Part shown: piece by piece, positions 1 to 8,145 of the stretch
Layout: each line of letters begins with the position of its first letter
Position numbering within the stretch: position 1 is the first letter of the stretch
DNA from: SURF-28 sp034521465
GTDB taxonomy: Bacteria; Bacteroidota; Ignavibacteria; Ignavibacteriales; Melioribacteraceae
DNA length: 64,000 nucleotides
Direction of reading: 5' to 3'
NCBI GenBank assembly: GCA_034521465.1
Contig: JAXHMN010000016.1
Span: 558,001 to 622,000 of the forward strand
Position numbers and translations under genes: made by a program
Notes under the pieces: generated by a model
What the model was told of the DNA's origin: nothing
What the model saw: the letters and a program-made list of their open reading frames with translations, nothing else
The model's database searches: none

Positions 1-563
1 ATAAACGTGAAATAAGACTTGATAAAAATTCGTTGACGGAAAATGATTATACAAATCGACTCCCCAATCATACTGAAGAGACAATCACATTGTTCAAGAT
101 TGGTTAATATCCATTCACGAATCAAACGGCGCAAACGTGTTCCCCGATAGTTATGCGATCAGTTACTCTCTCAATTTAGACTGAATATACAAAGCTTGAT
201 TTCCCAAATATTGAGTACCGAATCACTGATGCAACCGAAATTTCTTCCGACAGTACATTTTGGGCTATCAATTATTTATGGCAGGGTGATATTAAATTAC
301 TCAATCCGGCAAATGACGAACTGTTTGAAAAGTTCGGAATCGGTAAATCACACAAGAATAATTCTGGTGTTGAGCGCTTAATTCAAATGAAGATCCTTCC
401 TAATTCAATTTCGGTTACCGAAACTCCACCTATTTACTTGGAATTATCACCTAACGTAAAAAGTCGAAATTGGGAGGGAATTGCAGTATTGGATGATTTG
501 GGATTTATTTTAGCGTCGGATAAACATCCCCGCACTATTTTAGCGATTGTTCCTTCCAACTAA
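1..563 (+). CDS. 3' end of an unrecognised gene, frameshifted
   Basis: The gene enters from the left edge. It reads in frame 3 to about base 94 (ending EETITLFK), in frame 2 from about 98 to 172 (WLISIHESNG, then SYSLNLD), and in frame 3 again from 183 to the TAA at 561-563. The last part contains WAINYLWQGDIKLLNP and ends in NWEGIAVLDD, GFILASDKHPRT and a hydrophobic strand. The EGI/LDD/SDKHP pattern recalls secreted beta-propeller proteins of the SdiA-regulated or esterase-like-phytase type, but I do not recognise the family. The two frame changes look like indel errors, since similar ones occur in essential genes downstream. The function remains unknown. Confidence 0.45.
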
Positions 564-630
564 ATGACCAACATGATTTTGAGATGGCAGTAGAAAACGA
601 ATTTCTTCTATTTTGATCCGTCATCAAATC

Positions 631-659
631 TTGACATTCCAAAAGAATAGAAATATATT
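631..659 (+). promoter_or_regulatory. sigma-70-type promoter for rplM-rpsI
   Basis: TTGACA at 631-636 and TATATT at 654-659 are separated by exactly 17 bases. Transcription would start near 666, leaving a short leader before the GGAGG at 687-691 and the TTG start of rplM at 699. The match to the general bacterial consensus is strong. It differs from the -33/-7 pattern of true Bacteroidetes. Confidence 0.7.
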
Positions 660-698
660 TACAAGCTCTATTAAAATCTCTTTAACGGAGGATTTGTC

Positions 699-1138
699 TT
701 GAAACAAGAAAAGATTACAAGGTTTGTAAAAACTGAAGATGCCGATAGAAAATGGTATGTAGTAGATGCTACAGATCAAGTACTCGGAAGATTAGCTACT
801 AAAGTTGCTACCGTGATTAGAGGTAAGAACAAACCCTCTTTTACACCAAATATGGATACCGGTGATTTTGTAATTATTGTGAATGCTGATAAAATTAAAA
901 TGACAGGAAATCGAGAATTGCAAAAAACATATTTCCGTCATTCCGGATATCCGGCGGTGGTAGAGAGTTAACTTACCAACAAATGAAGGAAAAGCATCCC
1001 GAAAGAATTATAGAATTTGCGGTTAAGGGAATGCTCCCAAAAAATAGGCTCGGAAGAACGCTGATCAAAAAATTAAAAGTTTATACCGGTGCAGAGCACC
1101 CACATAAAGCTCAACAACCTCAAAATTTAAGTGTATAG
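699..1138 (+). CDS. rplM: 50S ribosomal protein L13 (one frameshift)
   Basis: L13 is an early-assembling protein of the large ribosomal subunit. The reading starts at TTG 699, nine bases after a GGAGG Shine-Dalgarno. It shows the L13 signatures WYVVDATDQVLGRLAT, GKNKPSFTPNMDTGD and YFRHSGYP. The frame breaks near 955-960, where CCGGCGG should be CCGGGCGG (one G lost), and resumes as RELTYQQMKEKHP, GMLPKNRLGR and a C-terminus with the stop at 1136-1138. The total of about 146 residues is normal for the family. rpsI follows after 9 bases, the usual L13-S9 pair. The deletion is almost certainly a sequence error, because the gene is essential. Confidence 0.95.
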
Positions 1139-1147
1139 GTAAATTGA

Positions 1148-1537
1148 ATGGCTGATAAAATTATTTGTCGGACGAAGAAAAAACGCTGTTGCTCGCGTAT
1201 TCCTAAGAACCGGGAACGGAAAAGTTACTATCAATAAAAAAGAATTTGAACATTACTTTCCGTTAAAGGATAACCGTAATGATGTTCTTTTTCCCTTTAA
1301 AGTTACCGAAACTGACGGTAAGTACGATGTATTTGTAAACGTTAACGGTGGCGGTGTTTCAGGGCAATCAGAGGCAATCAGACTGAGGTATTTCTCGCGC
1401 GTTGATGGATATTAACGCTGATTTTAGACCAGCTCTTAAAGCAGAAGGTTTAGTCAGAAGAGATCCTAGAATGGTTGAGCGTAAAAAATACGGACAACCA
1501 AAAGCTCGTAAGAGATTTCAATTCTCTGAAGAGATAA
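1148..1537 (+). CDS. rpsI: 30S ribosomal protein S9 (several frameshifts)
   Basis: S9 is a small-subunit protein whose C-terminal tail reaches the P-site tRNA. Starting at ATG 1148 the sequence reads MADKII and then changes frame near 1165-1185. It continues as RTGNGKVTINKKEFEHYF and FPFKVTETDGKYDVFVNVNGGG, changes frame again around 1372-1405, and continues as MDINADFRPALKAEGLVRRD and KKYGQPKARKRFQFS. The family normally ends in SKR-stop. Here TCTCTGAAGAGATAA would give that ending if one G were removed, placing the stop at 1535-1537. About 130 residues is the usual length. Frame changes in an essential gene point to indel errors. Confidence 0.9.
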
Positions 1538-1577
1538 AATTTATTTTTTATTAATTAACAACATTCATATTCCCGGA

Positions 1578-1619
1578 TTTGCCCCTGTGTCCCACACTAA
1601 AATAGGGATCTAAGGCAAA
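1578..1619 (+). promoter_or_regulatory. structured rpsB leader (putative S2 autoregulatory RNA)
   Basis: Three nested helices can be drawn: TTTGCC 1578-1583 with GGCAAA 1614-1619, CCT 1584-1586 with AGG 1604-1606, and GTGT 1587-1590 with ACAC 1594-1597 around a CCC loop. Unpaired bases lie only on the 3' side (1598-1603 and 1607-1613). The structure lies 34 bases before the rpsB start, with no T-run after it, so it is not a terminator. rpsB leaders that bind S2 are known in other phyla; the assignment here is inference. Confidence 0.45.
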
Positions 1620-1653
1620 GAAGAAGGGAGTAGAAGATAAACAGGAGATTATC

Positions 1654-2661
1654 ATGGCTAAGTTAGAACTTACCCAGCTTATTGAAGCTGGTGCACACTT
1701 CGGACATCTTACCCGTCGTTGGAATCCCAAAATGAAACCATACATCTTTATGGAGAAAAAAGGGATTCACATAATTGACCTCAAAAAAACTCAACAAATG
1801 ACCGAAAATGCTGCTTCCGCCGCTTATAATATTGCGTCAACAGGAAAATCATTTTTGTTTGTTGGTACCAAAAAACAAGCTAAAGGCGTAATAGCCGAAC
1901 AGGCTAAAAGATCGGACAGTAATTGGGTCAGTGAAAGATGGCTTGGTGGAATGTTAACAAACTTTTCTACCATCAGAAAAAGTATTAAAAGGTTGCAGAA
2001 TATCGACAAGATGGAATCTGACGGCACATTTGAAAAAATAACAAAGAAAGAAGCTCTTCAATTAACACGTGAGCGTGATAAATTAAGAAAAGTTCTCGAT
2101 GGGGTTGAAACATTAGGTCGCTTACCGGGCGCTATATTTATTGTCGATATTAAAAAAGAATCAATTGCCATCAATGAAGCATTGCGGTTAAACATTCCGA
2201 TATTCGCAATTGTTGATACCAACTGCGATCCCGATCCGGTAGATTATCTCATCCCGGCAAATGACGACGCGGTGAGTACAATCCAGTTAATAACAAGTGC
2301 GATTGCAGATTCTATTATAGAAGGAAGTCAAAAAGCAAAAGAATTAAAAGCTGAAGAAGCAGCCGAAAGAGAAAGACAGAAAAAAGTGAACGAAGAAACC
2401 GAAGAAAAGAAAAAGGGCAAAAAAGGTAGAATAAGAAAAGTAAATCTTGAAACAAAAGAAGAAAAAAGTGTAGAAAAGAAAGGCGCTCCAAAGAAACCAA
2501 AAACAGAAAAGAAAGAAGAGACAGAAACACCTAAAGCTGAGGAATCAAAATCGGAAGCCGTTGAATCTGCCCCGGTAAAAGAAACACCGGAAGAAAAACA
2601 GGAAGAAAAACCTGAAGCAAAACCGGATTCCAAAGAAGATAAAGAAACTGAGAAAAAATAA
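1654..2661 (+). CDS. rpsB: 30S ribosomal protein S2 with long Lys/Glu-rich tail
   Basis: S2 is a late-assembling small-subunit protein. The ATG at 1654 follows AGGAG at 1643-1647. Residues 1-225 are a standard S2: LIEAGAHFGHLTRRWNPKM, FVGTKKQAKG, WLGGMLTNFSTI, GRLPGAIFIVD and IPIFAIVDTNCDPDPVDY. From about residue 227 to 335 the protein becomes a low-complexity tail rich in Lys, Glu, Pro and Ser. The total of 335 residues compares with about 230-260 for typical S2. The tail is in frame with no indel, and tsf follows after 13 bases, so it belongs to the protein. It is probably disordered; its role is unknown. Confidence 0.97.
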   Translation: MAKLELTQLIEAGAHFGHLTRRWNPKMKPYIFMEKKGIHIIDLKKTQQMTENAASAAYNIASTGKSFLFVGTKKQAKGVIAEQAKRSDSNWVSERWLGGMLTNFSTIRKSIKRLQNIDKMESDGTFEKITKKEALQLTRERDKLRKVLDGVETLGRLPGAIFIVDIKKESIAINEALRLNIPIFAIVDTNCDPDPVDYLIPANDDAVSTIQLITSAIADSIIEGSQKAKELKAEEAAERERQKKVNEETEEKKKGKKGRIRKVNLETKEEKSVEKKGAPKKPKTEKKEETETPKAEESKSEAVESAPVKETPEEKQEEKPEAKPDSKEDKETEKK

Positions 2662-2674
2662 AGGATAAATCGAA

Positions 2675-3543
2675 ATGTCAATATCAGCTGCACAAGTTAA
2701 AGAATTACGCGATAAAACCGGTGCCGGAATGATGGATTGCAAAAAGGCACTCACTGAAGCAGAAGGCGATTTTGATAAAGCAATTGAAATATTGCGGAAA
2801 AAGGTGCTTCGGTTGCTGCAAAAAGAGCCGAAAGATCAGCTAACGAAGGAGTCGTACTTACTCGATTATCGGACGATAATAAAAGAGGGATAATTATTGA
2901 AGTTAACTGTGAGACAGATTTCGTTGCCAACAGTGATGACTTTGTTAACTTTGCTAATAATGTATTAGAGGTGGTTGACGAACATGAACCGGAAAATGTT
3001 GAAGCTTTGCTCGCACTTGAAAAAGACGGAACTAAAATTGAAAACATGTTAACAGAATTACTCGGTAAAATCGGTGAAAAAATTGAAGTCTCTCGATTTG
3101 CCATAGAAAAGGTTGACGACGGCGCTTTAGTAGATTACGTTCATCACGGTTCAAAATTAGGTGTTTTAGTAAGAGCGGAAAATGTTAAGGATGAAGGCAA
3201 AGAAGAAATCATAAATATCATAAAAGATGTTGCAATGCAGATTGCCGCAATGAATCCAAGTTACATTGACCGCGAACAAGTTCCCTCAGAAGTAATTGAA
3301 AAGGAAAAAGAGATATATAAAGAAGTTGCTCAAAAAGAAGGCAAACCTGAGCACATACTTGATAAAATTGCTGAAGGAAAATTGAATAAATATTATGAAG
3401 AAAATTGTCTTGTTGATCAAGCATACATTAAAGATAATTCAAAATCAGTCAGCGATCTTATAGATGAATACAATAAAAAATATTCTTCGGAAACGAAGAT
3501 TACTCGATTTCATCGGTTTCATTTAAGCGACGAAAACAAATAA
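2675..3543 (+). CDS. tsf: elongation factor Ts (one frameshift)
   Basis: EF-Ts exchanges GDP for GTP on EF-Tu. The ATG at 2675 opens with AAQVKELRDKTGAGMMDCK, the N-terminal UBA-like domain, followed by KKALTEAEGDFDKAIEILR. Near 2800 the run GGAAAAAGG has five A where six keep the frame. After that the sequence reads GASVAAKRAERSANEG, then IIEVNCETDFVANSDDF, and continues to ITRFHRFHL at the C-terminus and TAA 3541-3543. About 289 residues fits the long, two-core EF-Ts type. It follows rpsB as in most bacteria and ends at the strong terminator at 3556. The lost A is a homopolymer error in an essential gene. Confidence 0.95.
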
Positions 3544-3555
3544 TTAATCAATCTC

Positions 3556-3592
3556 AAAAAGGTCTTATTTTTTAATAAGACCTTTTTTTTTA
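3556..3592 (+). terminator. Rho-independent terminator after tsf
   Basis: The arms AAAAAGGTCTTATT (3556-3569) and AATAAGACCTTTTT (3574-3587) pair around a 4-base loop and run into an uninterrupted T tract ending at 3591. It separates rpsB-tsf from pyrH-frr. Confidence 0.9.
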
Positions 3593-3606
3593 TATTTCAA
3601 TCTACT

Positions 3607-4351
3607 ATGGAAAACAAATTAAAGTATAAGCGAATATTATTAAAACTCAGTGGTGAATCGCTCATGGGTAAAAGGGTCACGGAATTGACCCGGAAGTATT
3701 AAACTTCTTTTCCCGTGAGGTAAAAAAGGTTCACAAACTTAAAGTAGAAATTGGTATCGTTATCGGTGGCGGAAATATTTATCGAGGTTTAAACGCTCAA
3801 GACCAAGGGATTGACAGAGTAACCGGTGATCAAATGGGTATGCTCGCAACTGTGATAAATTCATTAGCTCTTCAAAATGCTCTCGAAAATCATGGTATGT
3901 ACACGCGATTGATGAGCGCTATTAAGATGGAAGAAATTGCCGAACCCTATATTAGACGGAGAGCTGTGCGCCACTTAGAAAAAGGAAGAATTATAATATT
4001 TGGCGCAGGTACCGGTCACCCTTATTTCAGTACAGATACGGCGGCATCTCCAGAGCCGTTGAAATTGAAGCCGATGTAATTCTAAAAGGAACTCGTGTTG
4101 ATGGTGTTTTTGATTCTGATCCCGAAAAAAATCCGGAAGCAACACAATTCGAATCTATATCTTATATTGACGTTTTGAGGAAAAATCTTCGTGTTATGGA
4201 TTTAACAGCTATCAGTTTATGCCAAGAAAACAGTCTTCCGATTATTATTTTCAACATGGATAATGAAGATAATCTGTTGAAACTTGTACTTGGTGAAAAT
4301 GTCGGAACAAAAGTCAGCAGTACAATTTCTGAAGAGACAACAACAAATTAA
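3607..4351 (+). CDS. pyrH: UMP kinase (two frameshifts)
   Basis: UMP kinase phosphorylates UMP to UDP in pyrimidine synthesis. From ATG 3607 the sequence reads YKRILLKLSGESLMG, then changes frame near 3670-3680 to GIDPEVLNFFSREVKKV. It continues through IGIVIGGGNIYRG, GDQMGMLATVINSLALQ and IIFGAGTGHPYFSTDTAA. A second change near 4050 leads to RAVEIEADVILKGTRVDGVF and RVMDLTAISLC. The stop is TAA 4349-4351. Length (about 248 residues) and motifs match bacterial amino-acid-kinase-fold UMP kinases. The net shift fits two single-base deletions, which I treat as errors. It forms the usual pair with frr, 11 bases downstream. Confidence 0.93.
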
Positions 4352-4362
4352 GTGAGGCAATT

Positions 4363-4917
4363 ATGCATCCGATAATTAAAGACGCCAAACATCGAATGGA
4401 TATTTCCATTGAGGCATTTAAATCAGAAATCAACAAGGTTAGAACCGGTAAAGCAACAACCGCTTTGCTGGACGGAATCAAAGTTGATTATTACGGCAAC
4501 ATGACGCCATTAAATCAAGTTGGTAATGTTTCTGTTCTTGATGCTCACACATTGGCGATCACGCCGTGGGATAAAAACATGGTGCAAGTTATTGAAAAAG
4601 CAATACTAACTTCAGATCTCGGACTTAATCCTGCCAGCGACGGCACAAATATACGCATTCCGATTCCACCATTGAACGAAGAGCGGAGAAGAGATTTAGT
4701 AAAACTTGTTAAAAAATTTGGTGAAGATTCGAAAGTTGCAATCAGAAATGTTCGTCGAGATGCAAACGATCAACTCAAGAAAGAAGAAAAAGCTAAAAAT
4801 ATTTCAGAAGATGACTTAAAAAGATTTGAAGATGAAGTTCAGAAGATTACCGATGATCATACAAATAAAATTGATGAAATGATTGAGCATAAAGAAAAAG
4901 AAATAATGGCAGTTTAA
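4363..4917 (+). CDS. frr: ribosome recycling factor
   Basis: The factor splits post-termination ribosomes together with EF-G. The intact 184-residue frame has the family signatures FKSEINKVRTGKATTALLDG, VDYYGNMTPLNQ, LGLNPASDGTNIRIPIPPL, EERRRDLVKLVKKFGED and IRNVRRDAN. The length matches the usual 185 residues. A GAGG Shine-Dalgarno lies just before ATG 4363. It is the last gene of pyrH-frr and is followed by the terminator at 4938. Confidence 0.98.
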   Translation: MHPIIKDAKHRMDISIEAFKSEINKVRTGKATTALLDGIKVDYYGNMTPLNQVGNVSVLDAHTLAITPWDKNMVQVIEKAILTSDLGLNPASDGTNIRIPIPPLNEERRRDLVKLVKKFGEDSKVAIRNVRRDANDQLKKEEKAKNISEDDLKRFEDEVQKITDDHTNKIDEMIEHKEKEIMAV

Positions 4918-4937
4918 TTTTTATAGAAGTTTTAACG

Positions 4938-4968
4938 AAGCCGCTCTTGTTTTGGGAGCGGCTTTTTT
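4938..4968 (+). terminator. Rho-independent terminator after frr
   Basis: AAGCCGCTC (4938-4946) pairs perfectly with GAGCGGCTT (4956-4964), and a T run follows to 4968. Confidence 0.92.
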
Positions 4969-5041
4969 ATTGCAGTAAACTTTCATAATTTAGTAAGACA
5001 AAGTTAACCTAATTATCTTATTTATCGATTTGAGGTAAGAA

Positions 5042-7302
5042 ATGAGTTACACAAAAGAAGAAGCACTCAAGTATCATAGTGAAGGAAGAAGAGGTAAAAT
5101 TGAGGTTGTAGCAACCAAACCTTGTTTCACTTCAAGAGAACTTTCACTTGCGTATTCACCCGGTGTGGCAGAACCCTGCCGCGAAATTGAAAAGAATGAC
5201 GACGATGTTTTTAAGTACACCGCAAAAGGAAATTTAGTTGCGGTAGTATCAAACGGAACAGCCGTGTTGGGTTTGGGAGAATATTGGACCTCATGCAGGC
5301 AAACCCGTTATGGAAGGAAAGGGAGTTCTCTTCAAAAGATTTGCCGATATTGATGTATTTGATATCGAATTGAAAACAAAAGATCCTAAAGAGGTAATCA
5401 AAACTGTTCAATTGCTCGAACCAACTTTCGGCGGAATTAATCTTGAAGATATTAAAGCGCCTGAATGTTTTGAGATCGAAGAAGAATTAAAGAAAACCAT
5501 GAACATCCCGGTATTCCACGATGATCAGCACGGTACGGCAATTATTTCCTGTGCCGCACTAATTAACGCAGCCGAGTTAGCAAAAAAAGAACTAAAAGAT
5601 ATGAGAGTTGTAGTCTCAGGTGCTGGTGCCTCAGCGGTTGCTTGCTGCAATATTTATATTAGAGCCGGAATTAAACGAGAAAATATCGCCATGTTTGATT
5701 CCAAAGGCCACATCCACAAAGGAAGAACTAATCTTAACGAATTTAAACAAGCTTTTGCAACCGAAAAATCATATGATTCATTAGATGAAGCAATGAAAGA
5801 TGCTGACGTATTTATCGGATTATCAAAAGGCGATGTTGTAAGTAAAGATATGGTGAAGAGTATGGCCGATAATCCAATTGTATTTGCAATGGCAAACCCT
5901 GATCCGGAAATAACTTATGATGATGCTGTTGATGCACGTAAAGATGTAATAATGGCGACCGGAAGAAGTGATTTCCCAAATCAAGTAAATAATGTTCTTG
6001 GATTTCCGTTTATCTTTAGAGGCGCACTTGATGTAAGAGCAAAAGCAATTAACGAAGAAATGAAAATGGCTGCCGTTAAAGCACTTGCTAATCTTGCAAA
6101 AGAAAACGTTCCAGAAGTTGTAATAAGCGCTTATGGCGGTAAAGAGTTTTCATTTGGTCCTGAGTACATAATTCCGAAGCCGTTTGATCCGCGCGTCTTA
6201 TGGACCGTAGCTCCTGCAGTTGCCAAAGCCGCGATCGAAACAAAAGTAGCAAGAGTTCAAATTGATGATTGGAATGTTTATAAAGAAGAACTGAAAGAAA
6301 GACTTGGGTTCTCAAAAGAAATCGTTCGATTAATGGTTCACAAAGCACAGAAATTTCCAAAGAAAGTTGTCTATCCCGAAGGCGAAGAAGAAAAAATAAT
6401 TCGTGCTGCACATTCGGTATTGCATGAAAATATCGGAAAACCAATACTCGTCGGACGGGAAGATGCAATTAAAAATAAAATCAAAGAATTGGATTATGAA
6501 ATAAGTGATTTTGAAATCCACGATCCGAGAAATTGTGAAAAATGTGACAAGTATGCTGAAAACTTTTACAATTCTCGTCAAAGAAAAGGTACAACTTTAG
6601 CCGGCGCTAAAAAATTAATGAAACAACCAAATTATTACGGCGCGATGATGGTTGAAGTTGGCGATGCTGATGCTTTAATCAGCGGATTAACTTCTCACTA
6701 CCCCGATACAATTAAACCTGCTTTACAATGCGTTGGTGTTGAAGAAGGGCTGGGCGTTGTAGCCGGTTTATATATTGTTGTTGTTAAATCAAAAGTATAT
6801 TTCTTTGCTGACACAACCGTGAACATCAGCCCAACGATTGAACAGCTTGCTGAAATTGCTATCATGTCTGCCGATACAGTAAAACAATTTGAAATTGATC
6901 CGAAAGTTGCAATGCTGTCTTTCAGTAACTTTGGTAGTGTACGTCATCCCGAATCAACTGAAAGTTAAAAAAGCTACTGAAATGGTAAAAGAAAGAAGAC
7001 CGGATATTGTAATCGATGGTGAGATGCAGGCAGATACGGCGGTAGTTTCCTCTATAATCGAAGAAGAATTTCCGTTCAGCGATGTTAAGGGCGGAGCAAA
7101 TGTTTTAATCTTTCCGGATTTAGCAAGCGGAAATATTGCTTATAAACTTCTGGCCCGGCTTACCGACACAACCGTAATTGGTCCTATTCTAATGGGAATT
7201 AAAAAACCGATCCACGTACTTCAACGCGGCGCTACTGTTGATGATATAATCAATATGACTGCAATTGCTGTTGTTGAAGCGAGAACTACACTTAAAAAAT
7301 AA
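5042..7302 (+). CDS. maeB: NADP-dependent malic enzyme with phosphotransacetylase-like domain (two frameshifts)
   Basis: The enzyme decarboxylates malate to pyruvate with reduction of NAD(P). The N-terminal half (to about residue 420) has the malic fold: SLAYSPGVAEPC, IPVFHDDQHGTAIIS and the Rossmann stretch VVVSGAGASAVACC. The C-terminal 330 residues are a phosphotransacetylase-like domain (VVYPEGEEEKIIRA, LISGLTSHYPDTIKP, GGANVLIFPDLASGNIAYK), typical of the large MaeB type of about 750 residues, in which it is thought to regulate activity by acetyl-CoA. Frame changes occur near 5275-5285 and 6955-6962. Each fits one inserted base (TCAACTG should be TCACTG, giving HPESLKVKK). The gene stands alone between two terminators. 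Confidence 0.94.
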
Positions 7303-7316
7303 TCAAAGAATTATTT

Positions 7317-7351
7317 GGAGGGAGATAGCTTGAATAGTTATCTCCCTTTAT
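7317..7351 (+). terminator. terminator after maeB
   Basis: AGGGAGATA (7319-7327) pairs with TATCTCCCT (7339-7347) around an 11-base loop, followed by a T-rich stretch. Confidence 0.75.
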
Positions 7352-7409
7352 TTCTCTTTTCTAATATTTTCTCAACACTTATTCATTCTTTTTACATGGA
7401 CTTAAATTA

Positions 7410-7446
7410 TTAAGTAGTTTTTGCTGAGCTTTTAGTAGCTACTTAA
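7410..7446 (+). promoter_or_regulatory. inverted repeat before the L,D-transpeptidase-like gene
   Basis: TTAAGTAG (7410-7417) and CTACTTAA (7439-7446) form a perfect 8-bp inverted repeat 70 bases before the start at 7516. There is no T-run after it. It could be an operator or a leader hairpin. Otherwise the 7352-7515 gap is AT-rich and shows nothing else I can name. Confidence 0.35.
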
Positions 7447-7515
7447 CCCTCTTTTACGATTGTCTTATCTTTTATTATATTTCTAAGCTAAGTAAACTGA
7501 GGTAAAGTCATTACT

Positions 7516-8137
7516 ATGTTACGTAAATCTTGCCTTTTTCAGCATCAGCATTGTTTTATTTTTTCTTGGAATGATTGTTTACGGTATCATTCTAAATAGC
7601 GGTGAGATTTCGTTAACCGATGCAATGGCTGAGAAGAATTTGAGCAAGTTGGATGATGTTAGACTAATTGTCTCTCGCAATAATTACCAAATGGAACTCT
7701 ACTCCGGTTCAATTTTGGTTAAGTCTTATAAAGTTGTATTTGGGCAGGGTACCGGTAATGTGAAGACTTCCAAATTTGATAATATTACTCCAAAAGGAAA
7801 TTATAATATCTGTAGAATTGATACAAATACGGAATATCATAAAAAAATGTACTTAAACTATCCTACAATTGCTGATGCTGCCGAAGCACTCAAAAATAAT
7901 GTTATTTCAAAAAGTGAGTTTGAATTAGTTGCCGACTGGAAAGGTGATTGTCCACCTTCGGAAACTAGACTTGGGGCAGATATTGGGATACAAGGCATTG
8001 GTAAATATGATCTGATATTCAGAAATTTACCATTTGTTTTTAACTGGACTAACGGATCAATAGCAGTTAGCAACGATAATATTGACGAACTTTATGAAGT
8101 AGTTGATATAAGCACTGAAGTAATAATAAAAGAATAA
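7516..8137 (+). CDS. L,D-transpeptidase-like (YkuD) protein lacking catalytic His and Cys; N-terminal frameshift
   Basis: YkuD enzymes normally crosslink peptidoglycan through a Cys attacked within an HG...S/TxGC motif. This protein keeps the fold signatures: RLIVSRNNYQMELYSG, VVFGQGTGNVKTS, TPKGNYNICRID, YLNYPTIADAAEALK and DELYEVV. The His motif reads GIQGIG (codon CAA) where family members have IHG, and the Cys motif reads NGSIAVSN (codon TCA) where members have GC. Both catalytic residues are therefore replaced. An ATG at 7516, shifted by one inserted base near 7534, would add a hydrophobic anchor (FFSISIVLFFLGMIVYG), so the protein is probably inner-membrane anchored with its domain in the periplasm. 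The bamA-like gene starts 8 bases later. The role is unknown, perhaps peptidoglycan binding. Confidence 0.8.
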
Positions 8138-8145
8138 GGAAATTT

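Noticed and set aside
2315..2754. Three overlapping antisense open frames over the rpsB tail
   Set aside because: They mirror the low-complexity Lys/Glu codons (which read as Phe/Leu/Ser on the other strand), have no ribosome sites, and overlap each other in different frames.
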